A stretch of 64,000 nucleotides of DNA from Rhizopus sp. PT2906 (GCA_025529335.1 JAMYHX010000023.1:1-64000), one strand, 5' to 3'; positions 1 through 11,978 are shown, numbered from the stretch's first letter. Translations and numbers: made by a program. Notes: generated from the sequence alone by a model not told the origin.

Positions 1-187
1 TGGGCATCTCAAAGAAGGCGACATCATCAAAATAATTCATTCATTCATATACATCATCATTCTTTTATTTACGTAATCTATTCCTTATTGACCAATGACT
101 ACCAATAGGGATATGATTGGCTTACATACTATCATTAATAAGGAAAAGCCCTTTCTTCACTCCCCTGCATTAAAAATTCATGCAACT

Positions 188-195
188 TTATAAAT
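188..195 (+). promoter_or_regulatory. Probable TATA box of the small gene at 251
   Basis: A TATAAATA-type element lies about 60 nt before the ATG at 251. A pyrimidine-rich stretch lies between it and the start codon. Position and sequence fit a core promoter; no transcript evidence is available. Confidence 0.45.
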
Positions 196-250
196 ATAAA
201 AGAGAAAGGCTCCTTTATCTCTCTTTTTTTTTAATTCTTTTATAATAAAA

Positions 251-484
251 ATGGAAGATAACAACAACAATCAAAATACTGATCAATTGAATCAAAACGC
301 AAACCAAATCTTTGACGCTTGGGAACAATCCTCCTACGCAAGATCAGATGAGGAACGTAAGAACTTGGCAAGACGCGCTAGTGATATTCATAAACAGACA
401 ACTGGACACCCTTTGAAATATGATGAACATGGTAACCTCAAAACAGACACTGATGAGGCTCAAAAGTGTCCTGCTTTACATTAA
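251..484 (+). CDS. Small hydrophilic protein of unknown function (77 aa)
   Basis: This is an intronless frame of 77 residues with a TATA element about 60 nt upstream and its own short 3' region before the convergent gene at 554. The N-terminus is Asn/Gln-rich. The middle and end are charged (a DEERKNLARRASDIHKQTTGHP stretch in part), with no signal peptide and no membrane segment. I do not recognise a family. The composition looks like a small cytosolic or stress-type protein, but that is a guess. The stop codon is only about 70 nt from the stop of the R1-like gene on the other strand. Confidence 0.6.
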   Translation: MEDNNNNQNTDQLNQNANQIFDAWEQSSYARSDEERKNLARRASDIHKQTTGHPLKYDEHGNLKTDTDEAQKCPALH

Positions 485-553
485 AGATGTTTTTGTATAA
501 AATTGTAAATCCCTTTATATTTATAAAAAAAAATAAACGCTCATTGGTCTTTA

Positions 554-2377
554 TTAACCACTACAACTGACACAACCTTCAGGATCATCTAACGAACAGG
601 CCATAGCAGCCATATTTTCTGTGGCCTTTTCTATATCTTGTTCAACCTCATCTTTCACTGACTCTTCACCCAAAACGATCTGGACGGCTGCATCAGGATC
701 TGTCTTTAAATATTGTATACCTGTCTTCAAACCCTTCTTCCATGCATAAAAGTGCATTGATGAGAGCCTGCTGTAATTGGGATCAGCAGAAAACAGATTG
801 AGAGACTGAGATTGATCGATGAAAGGAGCACGATCGACCGCCAAGTCGATGATGACACGTTGAGAGATTTCCCAAGCTGTCTTGTATAACTTCTTCAAGT
901 CTTCAGGAATCAGAGCCAGTTTTTGAACACTTCCATTTTCTTTCAGCAGCATATCTTTTATCTTGGGGCTCCAGATGCCACGATCAAGTAAATCTTTGAG
1001 TAAATGAGGATTGACCACATGTCGTTCTCCAGAATGAGCGCGACGTGCGTATATCATGCTATGATAAGGCTCGGTTCCATCACTGTTACCCATGTAGATG
1101 CCAGTTTGATGAGTAGGCATGGGCGCAATCAAGAGAGAATTGCGAACACCGTGTGCTTTGATCTTTGAGCGAAGGGTGTCCCAATCTAATTCGTCAGAAC
1201 CTTTGACCTCCCATAGATCATGCTGTAGAGTACCATGACTGATAGGTGATCCCTCATATGATGGATAAGGGCCAGCCTTCTGAGCCAACTCATTTGATGC
1301 CTCAAGCGCTGCGAAATATATATGCTCAAAGATCTTCTTGTTCAGTTCACGGGCTTCTGTAGAATCAAATGGGTGCTGCATCATCAAGAAAACATCAGCA
1401 AGCCCTTGAACACCTAATCCAAGCGCACGGTGCTTTAAAGCACTGTTCTTGGCCTCTTCCATCACATGCTGATTCGCATCAATCATCTTATCCAGGTTTT
1501 TGACAGCAAGCTTTACAATGTCAGCCAGGGTGTTAAAATTAAATGTGCGAGTATTGGCATCTACACATTTAGATAAAACAATGGAAGCAGTGTTGCAGGA
1601 TGCGATTTCATTTCCATCAGCATACTGCATTGTGTTGGCATTAAAGCTGGAGCCTGTGATGATGCCTAAATTCTTTTGGTTGCTCTTTGCATTAACAGCA
1701 TCTATATACATGTTAATAATGCATGCTCTACCAAACTGTTTTCTATACTAACCTTTATAACACAAGAATGGCATGCCACTATCCGTCTGAGCGTCCAAGA
1801 TGGCAAACCAAAGCTTTTGAGCTGATATAGTCTTTCTTGCTTTGCCGGCCTTTTCATAACGAACATAGAGTTCCTCAAAATCTTTACCATAAGAAGAATA
1901 TAATCCAGGACATTCATTAGGACACATTAAGGACCATTCTCCATTCTCCTCGACACCTATGGTGGGAGTCAATACAAGATACATCTTCTACAAGTCACTT
2001 ACGCTTCATGAAAAGGTCAGGAATCCAAAGACCAAGCAAGAGATTACGAGCACGCAAGTTTTCTTCACCATTGCTTCTGGAGAGATCAATAAACTCGAAT
2101 ACATCAGCGTGCCAAGGTTCAACATAGACAGTAAATGTACTCTTTACTTTTCTTGATCCAGGTGTAATGAAACGTGCAGCATCGTTAAATACACGAAGCA
2201 TTGGAATAATACCGTTTGATGTTCCATTGGTGCCTGCAATATAAGAGCCAGATGCACGAATCTTTTGGAAGCTCATGCCAACAGAACCAAAGACCTTGGC
2301 GATACGAGCACAAATAGTGACTGTATCATAAATCCCCTCAATACTAAAGCATTCTATTAATGACCCATTTTTTCTCT

Positions 2378-2408
<31 letters not shown>

Positions 2409-3206
2409 CCTATCATCCTTCATCTGTACTCCAAAAAAGCTAGAGAGTTGACCGCAAATCGTACCAGCGTTGATCATGGTTGTAATACCAGGAACATATA
2501 AATGACGAGACATATAATCGTATGCCTTGAATGCAGACTCAAGGTCTTCTCCGTGAATAGCCAGAGCCACACGCATAAACATGTGCTGAGGTCGTTCTAC
2601 CGTCTTGGTTCCAATCTTTAACAAACAATTCTTTTCCAAGCTCTTAAATCCAAAGTAATCAAAGTAGAAATCACGTTCATAGTCAATAACACTGTCAATC
2701 TTTTCAGCATGCTTGGTCACAAGGTCCAAAAATTCTTTGGTGATAATAAGGTTGGCTGCACCTGTCTTGGGGTGAACGTTGTCATTATACAAGGACTTGA
2801 TCACTTCATAAAAACTTGTATGAGTTTCTTTCTGGAGATTAGAAATAGAAATACGAGCAGCAAGGATTCCATAATCAGGATGAATCTTGGCCATGTCAAC
2901 TGCCATTTCCGCAGCCAGTTCATCGAGTTGTACGGTTGTAATGCCAGGGTACATGTTGGTAACAACCTAGATAGACATTTCAGTTTCTCTTTTCAATGCA
3001 TAACCTTGACTCTTTCTATTACCTTTTGAGCAATTTGTGGAGGATCAACAAAGTTTTCGTCAAGTCCCTTACATAAAATACTAATGCGTGCACTGATCTT
3101 GTCAAAGAAAACTTTTTCTTGAGTACCGTCTATAATACAAAATATAGCTCAGAGGGCCGAGACATGATTGAATATTTAAGACTGTACCTCGTTTTATAAC
3201 ATACAT
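554..3206 (-). CDS. Ribonucleotide reductase large-subunit (R1) homologue, catalytic residues lost
   Basis: Six exons splice in frame: 3206-3188, 3129-3023, 2966-2410, 2343-2003, 1956-1753 and 1701-554. They give 791 residues, the normal class Ia R1 length. The N-terminal ATP cone (MYVIKRDGTQEKV), the GSYIAGTNGTSNG region, NECPG and the C-terminal CxxC tail (Cys786/Cys789) are present, so family membership is certain. Residues essential in all active R1 enzymes are changed. The redox Cys of LSSCF is Phe219 (LSSFF). The Asn-x-Cys-x-Glu set of the NLCTE motif is Ser428/Asn430/Asn432. The first Tyr of the radical-transfer pair is Gln739. The substrate loop PTAST reads PTHQT, and the loop-2 region is diverged. 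The partner Cys of the second motif (Cys445) and Tyr740 remain. The frame is open through five introns, so this looks like a maintained pseudoenzyme rather than a decayed gene. A canonical R1 should exist elsewhere in the genome. Alternative: a recently relaxed duplicate. Confidence 0.9.
2381..2407. repeat. 27-nt T homopolymer inside an intron
   Basis: An uninterrupted run of 27 T. In the sense of the R1-like gene it is an A tract directly after the donor GT of intron 3 (donor at 2409). It is likely length-variable. Confidence 0.85.
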
Positions 3207-3993
3207 TGATAAACAAGTTGTAAAAAAGGTAGGAAACACGAAAAATTGAACGCGTAGTTCAGACAAATAACACGCGACTTAGTTTTCCGCTTGAATCTCA
3301 GTTCAATAAGAGTAATTCACTTCTTGTCTGTTACAGTTTATCTTTAATAAAGTCATGTACAAGCTGTATAGAAAAAGTACTATAGAAAGGTACAATGTAT
3401 CAAGTGAGATTCGAAGGTTTGATTTTCCTTTTATTTGAGAAACAAAGAATGGTGTATCCTTTTGTCTCTCTCTACTTCATAACTATATAGTCCATTAGAA
3501 TGTAAATGTTCCTGAATTTAAGCTAATGGCTTTTTATGATGCGTAGCTGCGTTCATGATCATTTCTTTCTTTATTTATGCGATTGATGTATTGACATATA
3601 CAAGGGGTTGCATAAGAGACGGCATAAACAAGCAGTAATCTGTTATTGTTTCAGGCAAACCCTTCTGTGTTAGAATAATGATAGTTTTTATTAAAGATGT
3701 ATGTTTGCTTGTCTCGTATAATTCTCTCTTTCTTATTTATAAAATGTATATTTTAACTCACTGTGCTTCTTGTAATCATAAAGAATGCCTCAAACGTCCC
3801 CTGCATACATCAAACTGTTACATCATTAAAAAAAAAGAAGCCAGGGTTTTTTCTTACTCTGGCTTTTATACCTGTTGTCTACTGTCTATCTTGATTGATC
3901 GGGTTCCATAGGTACCCCTCCGACTAGTCTAACAAAAAGGCAAGGATAATGCATTCATGGTTTGCTCTTTGCTTTCTTTTTTTTTAAAAAAAA
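3207..3993. other. Divergent intergenic region
   Basis: Non-coding DNA between the R1-like gene (minus) and the PalI-like gene (plus). Apart from the MCB-like boxes near 3250-3277, I see only AT-rich sequence and short frames without coding character. It ends in a T9-A9 block directly before the ATG at 3994. Confidence 0.6.
3250..3277 (-). promoter_or_regulatory. Two MCB-like boxes upstream of the R1-like gene
   Basis: ACGCGT at 3250-3255 and ACGCGA at 3272-3277 lie about 45 and 70 nt before the ATG (3206). ACGCGT is the MluI cell-cycle box bound by MBF in fungi, and RNR genes are classic MBF targets. The match is seen directly; regulation is inferred. Confidence 0.5.
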
Positions 3994-5005
3994 ATGTGTT
4001 TTCCTACTTTTACAGCTTTAGGATCTATATTTTTATTATTTAGCTTCGTTTTAGAGCTTTTTATACTGATCGGACAACTTTCCAGACGAGTATTTCTTAC
4101 TGATCTGTTCTTTGCTGCAGCTTGGAACACAGGGCAGAACGTGAGATACAACTTTGCTCTATGGTAAGTTGAAAAGATACAAGCAGTTGTTCTGTCTGTA
4201 TAACGCTTCATGCGATAGGAACTATTGTACGGCAGACATAAACGACAATGTCAACAGCTGTGCACATCCAATTCCTGCTTTCAATTGGGCAACAACGCCA
4301 GGTATTTCTAATCTGGCACAAGCCCAAGCGAGTAGTGGCACTGTTCATGGTGTCTTTATGGCTATGTTTATCTTGTTCTTTATTGGATGTGGTCTTAGTT
4401 TCCTGCTTTGGTTAGCCAGTCTTCCCATCTGTTGCTTAAATCGTCGTGTCTGTGGTATTTCCATGGCTACGCTAGTATTTATCAACTTTCTTGTGATGCT
4501 CGCAGCACTCATTTTGGCTCTAGTCGTGGTCATTTCGGGTGTCAAGATTATCAGTGCAAATGCAGGATGGAATGCACATGCTAATAACTTGCTCTGGATC
4601 ACTATTGGTGCAGTCATATCTCTGTTACTAGCTGCTGCCTGTTACTCTTGTGGCTCCGTTGGTGGTTCCCGAAACAGACGTGGTAGAAAGAAGCGTGTTG
4701 ATCCAGACTATGATGATAAAGACAATCATGCGTTCTATGACAGCTTCCTTCCTTATAATGTTAATCCTCACGCCCATGGGCCAGGTCAAGGTGGGTATGG
4801 AAGACCAACACACTTACAGCAGCCCTATCAGCCTGGAAATCAACCAGACACAAACCAAGCGCCTGCTGGTGTGAGTCATCAAGGCATTGCCTCTCCTCAT
4901 CCAGATGCTACTAGAGCACCTCAAACCAGTAATGAACATTCTAATGTGCCTCGTGGCTATCAAACACCCACTCTTCAGCCTGCCAACCTACCTGATCAGC
5001 AATAA
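3994..5005 (+). CDS. PalI/Rim9-SUR7-like four-span membrane protein
   Basis: Exons 3994-4163 and 4219-5005 (55-nt intron, GTAAGT..AG) give 318 residues. Residues 1-30 form a first membrane segment (MCFPTFTALGS then a hydrophobic run). An extracellular loop follows with a W-N-Y-C motif formed across the splice and C-A-H-P-I-P-A-F-N-W. Three more hydrophobic helices come next, then a basic stretch (RNRRGRKK) and a Pro/Gln/His-rich cytosolic tail of about 130 residues. Loop cysteines plus four spans are the hallmark of the SUR7/PalI superfamily, which includes ambient-pH sensors (PalI/Rim9) and eisosome proteins. The long tail resembles PalI more than Sur7. Role in pH signalling is inferred from family only. 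Confidence 0.75.
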
Positions 5006-8000
5006 TACTCAGTACTGTTTAATAATCTTACAACTTAGTTTAATGCTTTACCTTGGCTGATTAATAAACTGATTAGTTGTGAATACATGTGTATTGTTTT
5101 TACTGTTAAAGATATAAGGTCTTGAGCTTATTCTTTCAATTAATTAACCTTTATGATACTATGCTTATGTACGGAATACTGACTTAGATTCCGAAGTATC
5201 CCATTATAGTAATGAAATACAACATTTAATTTATTTGAACAAATTCTAAGGCTTGATGAAGCATATAGAGAGAGAGAGAGAGAGAGAGACAGATGCTACG
5301 TAATGGAGGTCTCTTACAAAGTCTTGAATAAAAGAGAAGCTACTGCTGACCTCATCATAGTACCGCTGGCTATAGCGCTCTTGTCTGTAAAACAATATGG
5401 AAGCGGGAGGTGAGCGCTTCTGACAACATAGTGGCGATTGCTACTGGTATTTTCCGAGGCAGCAAAAAGAACCTCAGTTTTGCGCAAAGTGTATAATTTA
5501 TATATGTATAATTGCCCCGTAACAACACGATTTGTCATATTGGATTTAATTACTTCTTTTCACTTTGAACCGCCGACATATGATAAATCATCACGTGCTC
5601 ATAATGGCCTTTTAATCTGATTTTACAGACAAAAGTTCAGTAGCAGGAGTTATTTGATGTTCTGTAGTACAGTCAATGTTACATCAAAATCCGAAACAGA
5701 CAGAAAGACAGATAAATAGTTTGAAATATGGATAAACTTATTAGGACAAATTGTTTTTTCCCCCCTTTTATTCTTTTATCCACCTTTAGATATAATTCTT
5801 TATTATCCAAAAAGCGTAGAATATGAGAACAAATAAGGAAAATAAGTTTCGATCGTTTCATTTAAACTTTCCTTCGATCACCTTCTTTGTTAGTCTTGTA
5901 CAATGATCTTCAATTCTTAGAGCATCACGTTACATTATATAAAAGATGTCAAATTGGTCTTGTTTTTCTTGTATTATGAATGCATAATAAATAGACTTTT
6001 TATTGCTGATAACAATCACTTTAAGGGACTACTGCATACTTTTCGTCTTGATTGCAATCTATAATCCTTGTATCAAAATAAAAGAGTAAACAAAGATACC
6101 TTCATTTTTATGAAACATATAGACGTGGACTCTTTTTAATGAAATATAAAGCGTAGGCTTCTTGAAGAGTCGGATAGAATAACTGACAAATCACATGACT
6201 CACTCTCTTTTTTTTTTTTTTTGTCTTCCGCCACAGATACACAAAAATGAGATCATAGTGCGACCTTTTCATTTTTTCTGGGTAACAATTCTTTTTTCTT
6301 GAACGTAAAGCTGTACAAACAATTGCCATAATAAGTCAAAATTTTTTCTATTCCTTTACATTTTCAAGCAATCCAAGTGAACCAAAGGATTGCCAAAAGG
6401 AAGCACGTGCAGCCTTTTGCATTAATGATATCATAGTACAACTCAAATAAACTGTAAGCATTCAAATTAAAGCCAAGCAATTCACGACCTAATGGTGCTA
6501 CCGACCAGCTGATTTGAACCCCTAAAAAGCAAATGGATAAACAGGATATTCTGAAAAGGACATTATCAAAGCGTAGATTTACTAAACTAACTCGTCGATT
6601 ACTCTTATTTTTTCCCCCAAGCATAACGACACTGCTGCATTTATGATTAATGCTTTTCTCTTTTTTTTTCTCACTGTATAAATACTTGAGAAGATTCATG
6701 CGAGAGGAATCTTTTTTTTTTCTCTTATTTATATTAGATCTGCCTAAAGCATGTAAACTACACTACCAAAGACGACAAAAAAAAGACCAGGGAATGAATA
6801 TAGCATCGTGCCTTATTTGTGTTACGCCAGTTACATATATATATAAATAGTTCATTTCGAAAAAATTTCTTTTCGTTCTTTTGTTCTGTTATTTGCAAGT
6901 AAAAAATTATAGTTGCGAAGAAGATAAAAGTCAAAGATAAAATAAAGAAGCTGATACCTTTCTTTGGAAAAGTAAGTAGCATAATCAATCAAGAACTTTA
7001 GCTGATTTATATACCATTAGAAGTCCCCTTTTGAATATCTGACTACATTCACTATGCCTGGCACCCTCAAGATAAAGAAACACGCGGAGCGATTTATAAA
7101 ATATAAAAAGCCAATGATCTATGAAGCATGCAGAAAACGTTTGGCATTACAATGAAGCTAAGTAGGCTTTACGTGCATGATGGCATGCATTTCCATCAAG
7201 ACAAGGTAATCCTTTTTCTCGGCGTGGGCACTAGGTGAATCCTTTGGGAGGGGCTCTCTTTTATGGACGTATAGCCTTTCCAACATCGTGTTGTCGCTGG
7301 GGTTGACGCGGTTCCTGCGAGGTGGATACAAGGGGACTACAGGAGAAGACATGGCCTGAATGTATATCCCCCCCCTCCTCTTCAGCACGTCATAAAAAAG
7401 AGAGAGGATGGGGGGACACAGGAACATGTGCGCGCGCGGGCGCTGGGGATTGCCAAAAAAGATTAGCAAGAGGCAAGTTGAAGGTTGCGTTGTCCAGCAA
7501 GAAAAATAAAATCAAAATGTGTGTGTACCCAAAGCGCTACAAATACAGATGCCTCCGCCTTTTTTTATCGTCATATCGGGGCTTGAGGTCATTATACACA
7601 AGCTAAACTGAGAACAAGCAGCTTGTATATACAGAAAGGGAAATTTCAATTATAGAAGCTCTCCTTTGGACCTTAAATTCCCTAAAATGGTGACGGAAAA
7701 GACGGAGTAAAAATGGAAGGTACGAAATATTATGGATAAACAGAATTTTTTAATTAACTGTGCATAATTGTAGATCTTCGTATATATCCAATAATACGAA
7801 TATCTATCTATCCAATGATCTTTACGTTAACACATCTTAATAAAAATAAGCTATTCAAAAACTTATCTTTTCTGGTTTGTGATACCGTATATCCTATCAT
7901 GTCCTCTCTCTATAAGACTTGGAGTAACACGTGGCTTAGGAAGTTTATTTCTACGCCAGGGATTAACTTCCGCAACAGTACACAGAAAGTAAAATGCTTT

Positions 8001-8019
8001 TTCATATTTCCCCCTCTCA
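5006..8019. other. 3 kb without a recognisable gene
   Basis: Only short, low-complexity frames occur here, on both strands. Contents are an (AG)n microsatellite at 5267-5289, several T-rich and A-rich runs and a slightly GC-richer patch around 7200-7480. No frame has family resemblance or a consistent splice pattern. It may hold regulatory DNA or relics too decayed to read. Confidence 0.5.
5267..5289. repeat. (AG)n microsatellite
   Basis: About 11 AG units in an otherwise AT-rich intergenic region. Confidence 0.85.
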
Positions 8020-9995
8020 ATGTCGAGTAAATTAGATATTCTATTACAATGGTTCAATGACAACAAAGTCGACTGGAATAAAGAATCATTGATTGTCAAA
8101 GAGATCAACGGTTCTTTTGGTGTTTATGCCTTGAAAGATTTGAAAAAGGACGAAACGGGTATTGAACGGGTAGTGTACATGACTCAATAACAAACTCATT
8201 TTGTGTTGCAATATATATAGTCGTAAAGATTCCAAAAGAATGCATTCTATCAACAAAGACATGTGGTATCGCCAATATCTTGGAAGAAGCTAATCTAGAA
8301 GGAGGTTGTCCTCTTGCTTTAGCTGTACTTTATGAACTTGCACAAAAAGAAGGATCACCATGGCATGGATACCTTCAATCACTTCCTGATACAGGAGAAG
8401 ATCTGCCCATGTTTTGGTCAGAAGAAGAAAAGTCATGGTTCAAAGGCACTGAACTGGAAGATCCTGTAAACAATGACTTGGTAAATTATATAAAGATGTC
8501 CAGAAAAAAAAATATATATTCACATGTATATAGAATGATCTCAAAGACGATTATCATGAATTAGTAGAGCCTTTATTGGACGAATACCCTTATATATTCA
8601 AGCGTGAAGGTGATGACCCTTATTCCTTTGACAAATTTGTCAAGGCATCTACACTCATCTCTTCTCGTGCATTTGAAGTCGATGCTTACCATGAAAATGC
8701 TCTTGTTCCATTTGCTGATCTGTTTAATCACCGTGGTGAAGGCGAACATGTTCACTTTCAAACTGAATTCCAAGTATGCGAGGCTTGCGGAGCACTTGAG
8801 TACTGTGAACATGAATATTTCGACTTCCTTGAAGGTGAGCATGATGATGATGAACAAGGTGAATGGGAGGATGAAGAAGATGAACAAGACGATGCAACAG
8901 AATCAGAGGATGAAGAAGAAGAAATGGATACTGAACTTCCTGATCTAGAAGAGTTGGAGCAACAGAATGTTGATTTCTGGGATAAAGAAGAGGATTCTGA
9001 AAAACAAGACACATGTGATATGGTTCTTGATCGGGACGTCAAGAAAGATGAAGAACTCTTCAATACTTATGGCGACCTTCCTAATGTTGCTCTGTTAAGT
9101 AAATATGGCTTCTGTTATGATAACAACAAGAATGACTATGTGTCGATTGATGAAAATTCTATTGTTGATTGCTGTCTTGCTGTTACTGCTGAACTTCTTC
9201 AAGCAAAGAACCCAAAGGTAAAGGAGGACGAATTGGAAGCATTGGCAATTGAACATACTCGACCAAGATGGGAGTTTTTCTTGGAGAACGAACACATTTT
9301 GTGCCCAACAGAAGGTGAGGAGGCAGAAGATATGCATGATGATTATGAAGACGACTGTGAGGATGGTTGCTGTAGCGGTGATGACCATGACCATGATCAT
9401 GAAAAAGATGAGCATGAGCATGATGAAGATGGTGGCTGTTGTGGTGGTGAAGAAGATGAAGAGAAGGGTCGATCTCGCCCTTATTTTATCAACTCTGAAG
9501 GACTTTTTGAAGATAAACTTATGTGTCTGCTTCATATTATGTTTATAAGCGATGCCAAGTTTACGAAATTTGCTGAAGATATCAATAATGCATTGGAATA
9601 CTTTGAAGAATTAGCCGGTAGTCAAGGCCAAAAGACAAAGGCATTGGTCGAAGTCAAACGTAATGTTTACCAAGCATGTCTTGCCCTTGCCGAATTTAGA
9701 TATATGGATTACTCTGAAGAAAATGGTGAGTGGAAGTCTGTTGAGAAAGAAATCGAAGAACGTAAAAAGGTAAGGGGAAACTATTACTGTATAGTCTTTT
9801 TGATTGACATGTTTTGGACAGGTTCCTTCTGGTTCAAGAAAATACTACGCACTTACACAACGTATCAATGAAAAGAGAATCATTGAAAGAGCCGTTGATT
9901 ACTACAAGAAGGCGGTTGATGAGTACTCTGTCTTGGTGGTTCCTTCATCTGCAAAGAATAAGAAAAAGAAGGGACCCAAGAGATTAAGAAAGTGA
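8020..9995 (+). CDS. SET-domain protein lysine methyltransferase (Rkm/SETD6/LSMT type)
   Basis: Exons 8020-8158, 8221-8480, 8534-9769 and 9822-9995 splice in frame to 602 residues. The N-terminus has the G-S-F-G-V-Y-A substrate-side motif of the Rubisco-LSMT/SETD3/SETD6 group, then a DLPMFW helix region. The SET core follows with VPFADLFNH (AdoMet-binding Asn-His) and NTYGDLPN plus LLSKYGF. A Rubis-substrate-binding C-terminal domain follows, ending in a Lys-rich tail. Fungal members (Rkm1-4) methylate ribosomal proteins, so a ribosomal or elongation-factor substrate is likely but unproven. Unusual: an acidic insertion (rich in Asp/Glu, residues roughly 200-260) inside SET, and a second insertion with alternating Asp-His and Cys pairs (DDHDHDHEKDEHEHDED, GGCCGG) before the last third. 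These make the protein longer than typical family members. Confidence 0.8.
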
Positions 9996-10089
9996 TATTG
10001 TATATAGTTTTCTTGTTGCATATACGAAATTTGTAACATTGTATTTTATTAAAGGAGTAGATAGACTATTTTATAAAGACAATGACCTA

Positions 10090-11978
10090 TCAAAATGTCT
10101 TTTTGTTGACCCAATAATCAAAAATGAGTAATGCAGCCTCTGGTTGATAGTATGGAACCTCATGTCCCGCTTCATATACACGTATAAACGCCAAGTTGTT
10201 TATAGACTGTATTTGACCGAGTTCGACGCCCCGATATACCCATGGTCTAAGCATTTGGGCATCAAAGAGTTTGGCATCCTTATGTTCAAGTTCCAAAGTG
10301 AGAGCGTAAACGCCATACTGAAATATCGTATTTTAGTGCTGTTTTCTTCATTTCCAAGAAAATATCTTACCCAATTACATAAATAATCAGCATCTCCCAC
10401 ATAGTTTAATACTCTGATTCCGTTATTTAACAAAAAGGACAAAAGAGGAGCTGAATTTCTTGCACTAATATGTGTCAGTTCAAGATACACAATTATACAC
10501 TGTTTCTTCTCTAACCTTTCTCCTGTTGAAGCAATAGTAAAGAACTAAAGAAAAAAAAAGTTGTTTAAATAATGGACCGTCAATATGGACTGCTACAACT
10601 TACAGGACCATTAGCACACTCTTCAAACCTCATAGGATTTACGCCAATAGCCTTTTGCAAATCCGCTTGATTTAAAAGGCTAATGTAGTCTTGCGGAGGC
10701 TCTATAGTACCTTCTGGTTTTCTGATATCGTAGTAACTTCGGTGTGATTGTCCAAACACGCCATCAATGTTACTAGTACAGTAGTTATCTGCCTGGAAAC
10801 ATACACGTGAGTCATCTGTTTCATAGCATTCTTGGACTATGAGGATAATGTTTAGATTTCCTTTTTTTTTTATTACAACTGCTTACTAAATTGAGTGCAC
10901 TGTCTATATGCCAGATCCATTCTGTGACAACTATTGGGAGGAAGAACTGGACCATCTACAAAAAAAAAAAAAAAAAGAAACAACATTAGAATCATCTAAA
11001 AGTTATAGGGTTACTCTTACAATTTGATCCACAAGCCATTGTAGAACCATATTTACTATTTAAAATAAGTTTCTCTTGTTGTGGTTATCGTCTTCTTCTT
11101 ACAACTGAGTTAATGGATTGATCCAGCCATTTCCAATTCCAACAGATTCAATAGGTATATTCAATGCTTCATTTTCCCTGTTTCTTTTAACAATGTAATC
11201 TGCATAAACAGGTATATATCGTCCAGCAAATGATTCTCCAAAGAGATGAAAGGGAAGCGTACTGTATTGCGGAAATGCTTCATAGAATAACTGAACTGCA
11301 TCATAAAATAGACGTGGATTATCTGTAATGTTCATAGCAGCCCCATATGAAAAACCTGCACCTACAGGCTAGGTCCAACTTGTGAGTGATAATCATGCAA
11401 AAAAGAAAAAGACATATTACTTGATCAAGGTAAAGCATATTTGAATGTAATGTCCAGCTATAAGGATTAAACTCGATTGATCCGTCTGTTGATGCTCTAC
11501 ATGGCCCATTTTCTTGCCATAGACCTCTATATATACAGAAAGTAAGATTCGTAAAGTGATAAAAAGGTAGCCCAGCACTTTTACATCATGCTTGAACATC
11601 CTGGTCCACCATTTAGCCAAACAGTCAATGGACTTGAAGAGGCTTGACCTTTACTTTCAAAAAACCAAAAGTAATAATGAATGTCTTTACCAAGATCAAA
11701 GTAACCAGCATACTATATATGATTACAATTGATTACTTATTTCATTGTTCATATCCTTTTACCTGTATCACTTTTACATCACATAGTTCTGGCTGAACAA
11801 AGCGAACAGTATAATCTCTCCGCTTGGAACTATGAAATGTTTGATAATTGACTGAAGAACCATTGATTTGACTATAGTTTGTAGATGGATCAAAGAGAGT
11901 TTTGCTTTTGTTTTTATTGAAATGAAACTTTGCTTGAATAGAAGCGATATAAAGGAAGAAAACGACTATCAAATACAT
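10090..11978 (-). CDS. Serine carboxypeptidase (peptidase S10)
   Basis: A gene of several short-intron exons; the ATG at 11978 begins a hydrophobic signal peptide (MYLIVVFFLYIASIQA). Visible family motifs in order: an S-x-Y-x-x-Y-A-G-Y-F-D type N-terminus, the oxyanion segment LNGGPGCSSM, GESFAGRYIP with the nucleophile Ser, GDADYLCNW with the catalytic Asp, and AGHEVPYYQPE with the catalytic His. All three catalytic residues are therefore present, and several Asn-x-Ser/Thr sites suggest glycosylation. Such enzymes remove C-terminal residues in the vacuole or outside the cell; the signal peptide shows entry to the secretory route but not the final place. Nothing looks broken; the GES-Phe instead of GES-Tyr is within family range. 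Confidence 0.85.

Noticed and set aside
4154..4218. Start of the PalI-like gene at a non-ATG codon at 4154.
   Set aside because: An ATG at 3994 plus a 55-nt GT-AG intron gives the expected first membrane span and the W-N-Y-C motif in frame.
6505..6525. Minus-strand GGGTTCAAATCAGC resembles a tRNA B box.
   Set aside because: The flanks cannot form a T stem or acceptor stem and no A box or anticodon arm lies at the right distance.
7158..7606. Overlapping frames of 94-103 codons on both strands in a GC-richer patch.
   Set aside because: Arg/Pro-rich, no start context, no family, no splice signals; typical chance frames.
8604..9548. Long alternative frames, both strands, inside the SET methyltransferase gene.
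   Set aside because: Shadows produced by the acidic GAT/GAA-rich region of the real frame.
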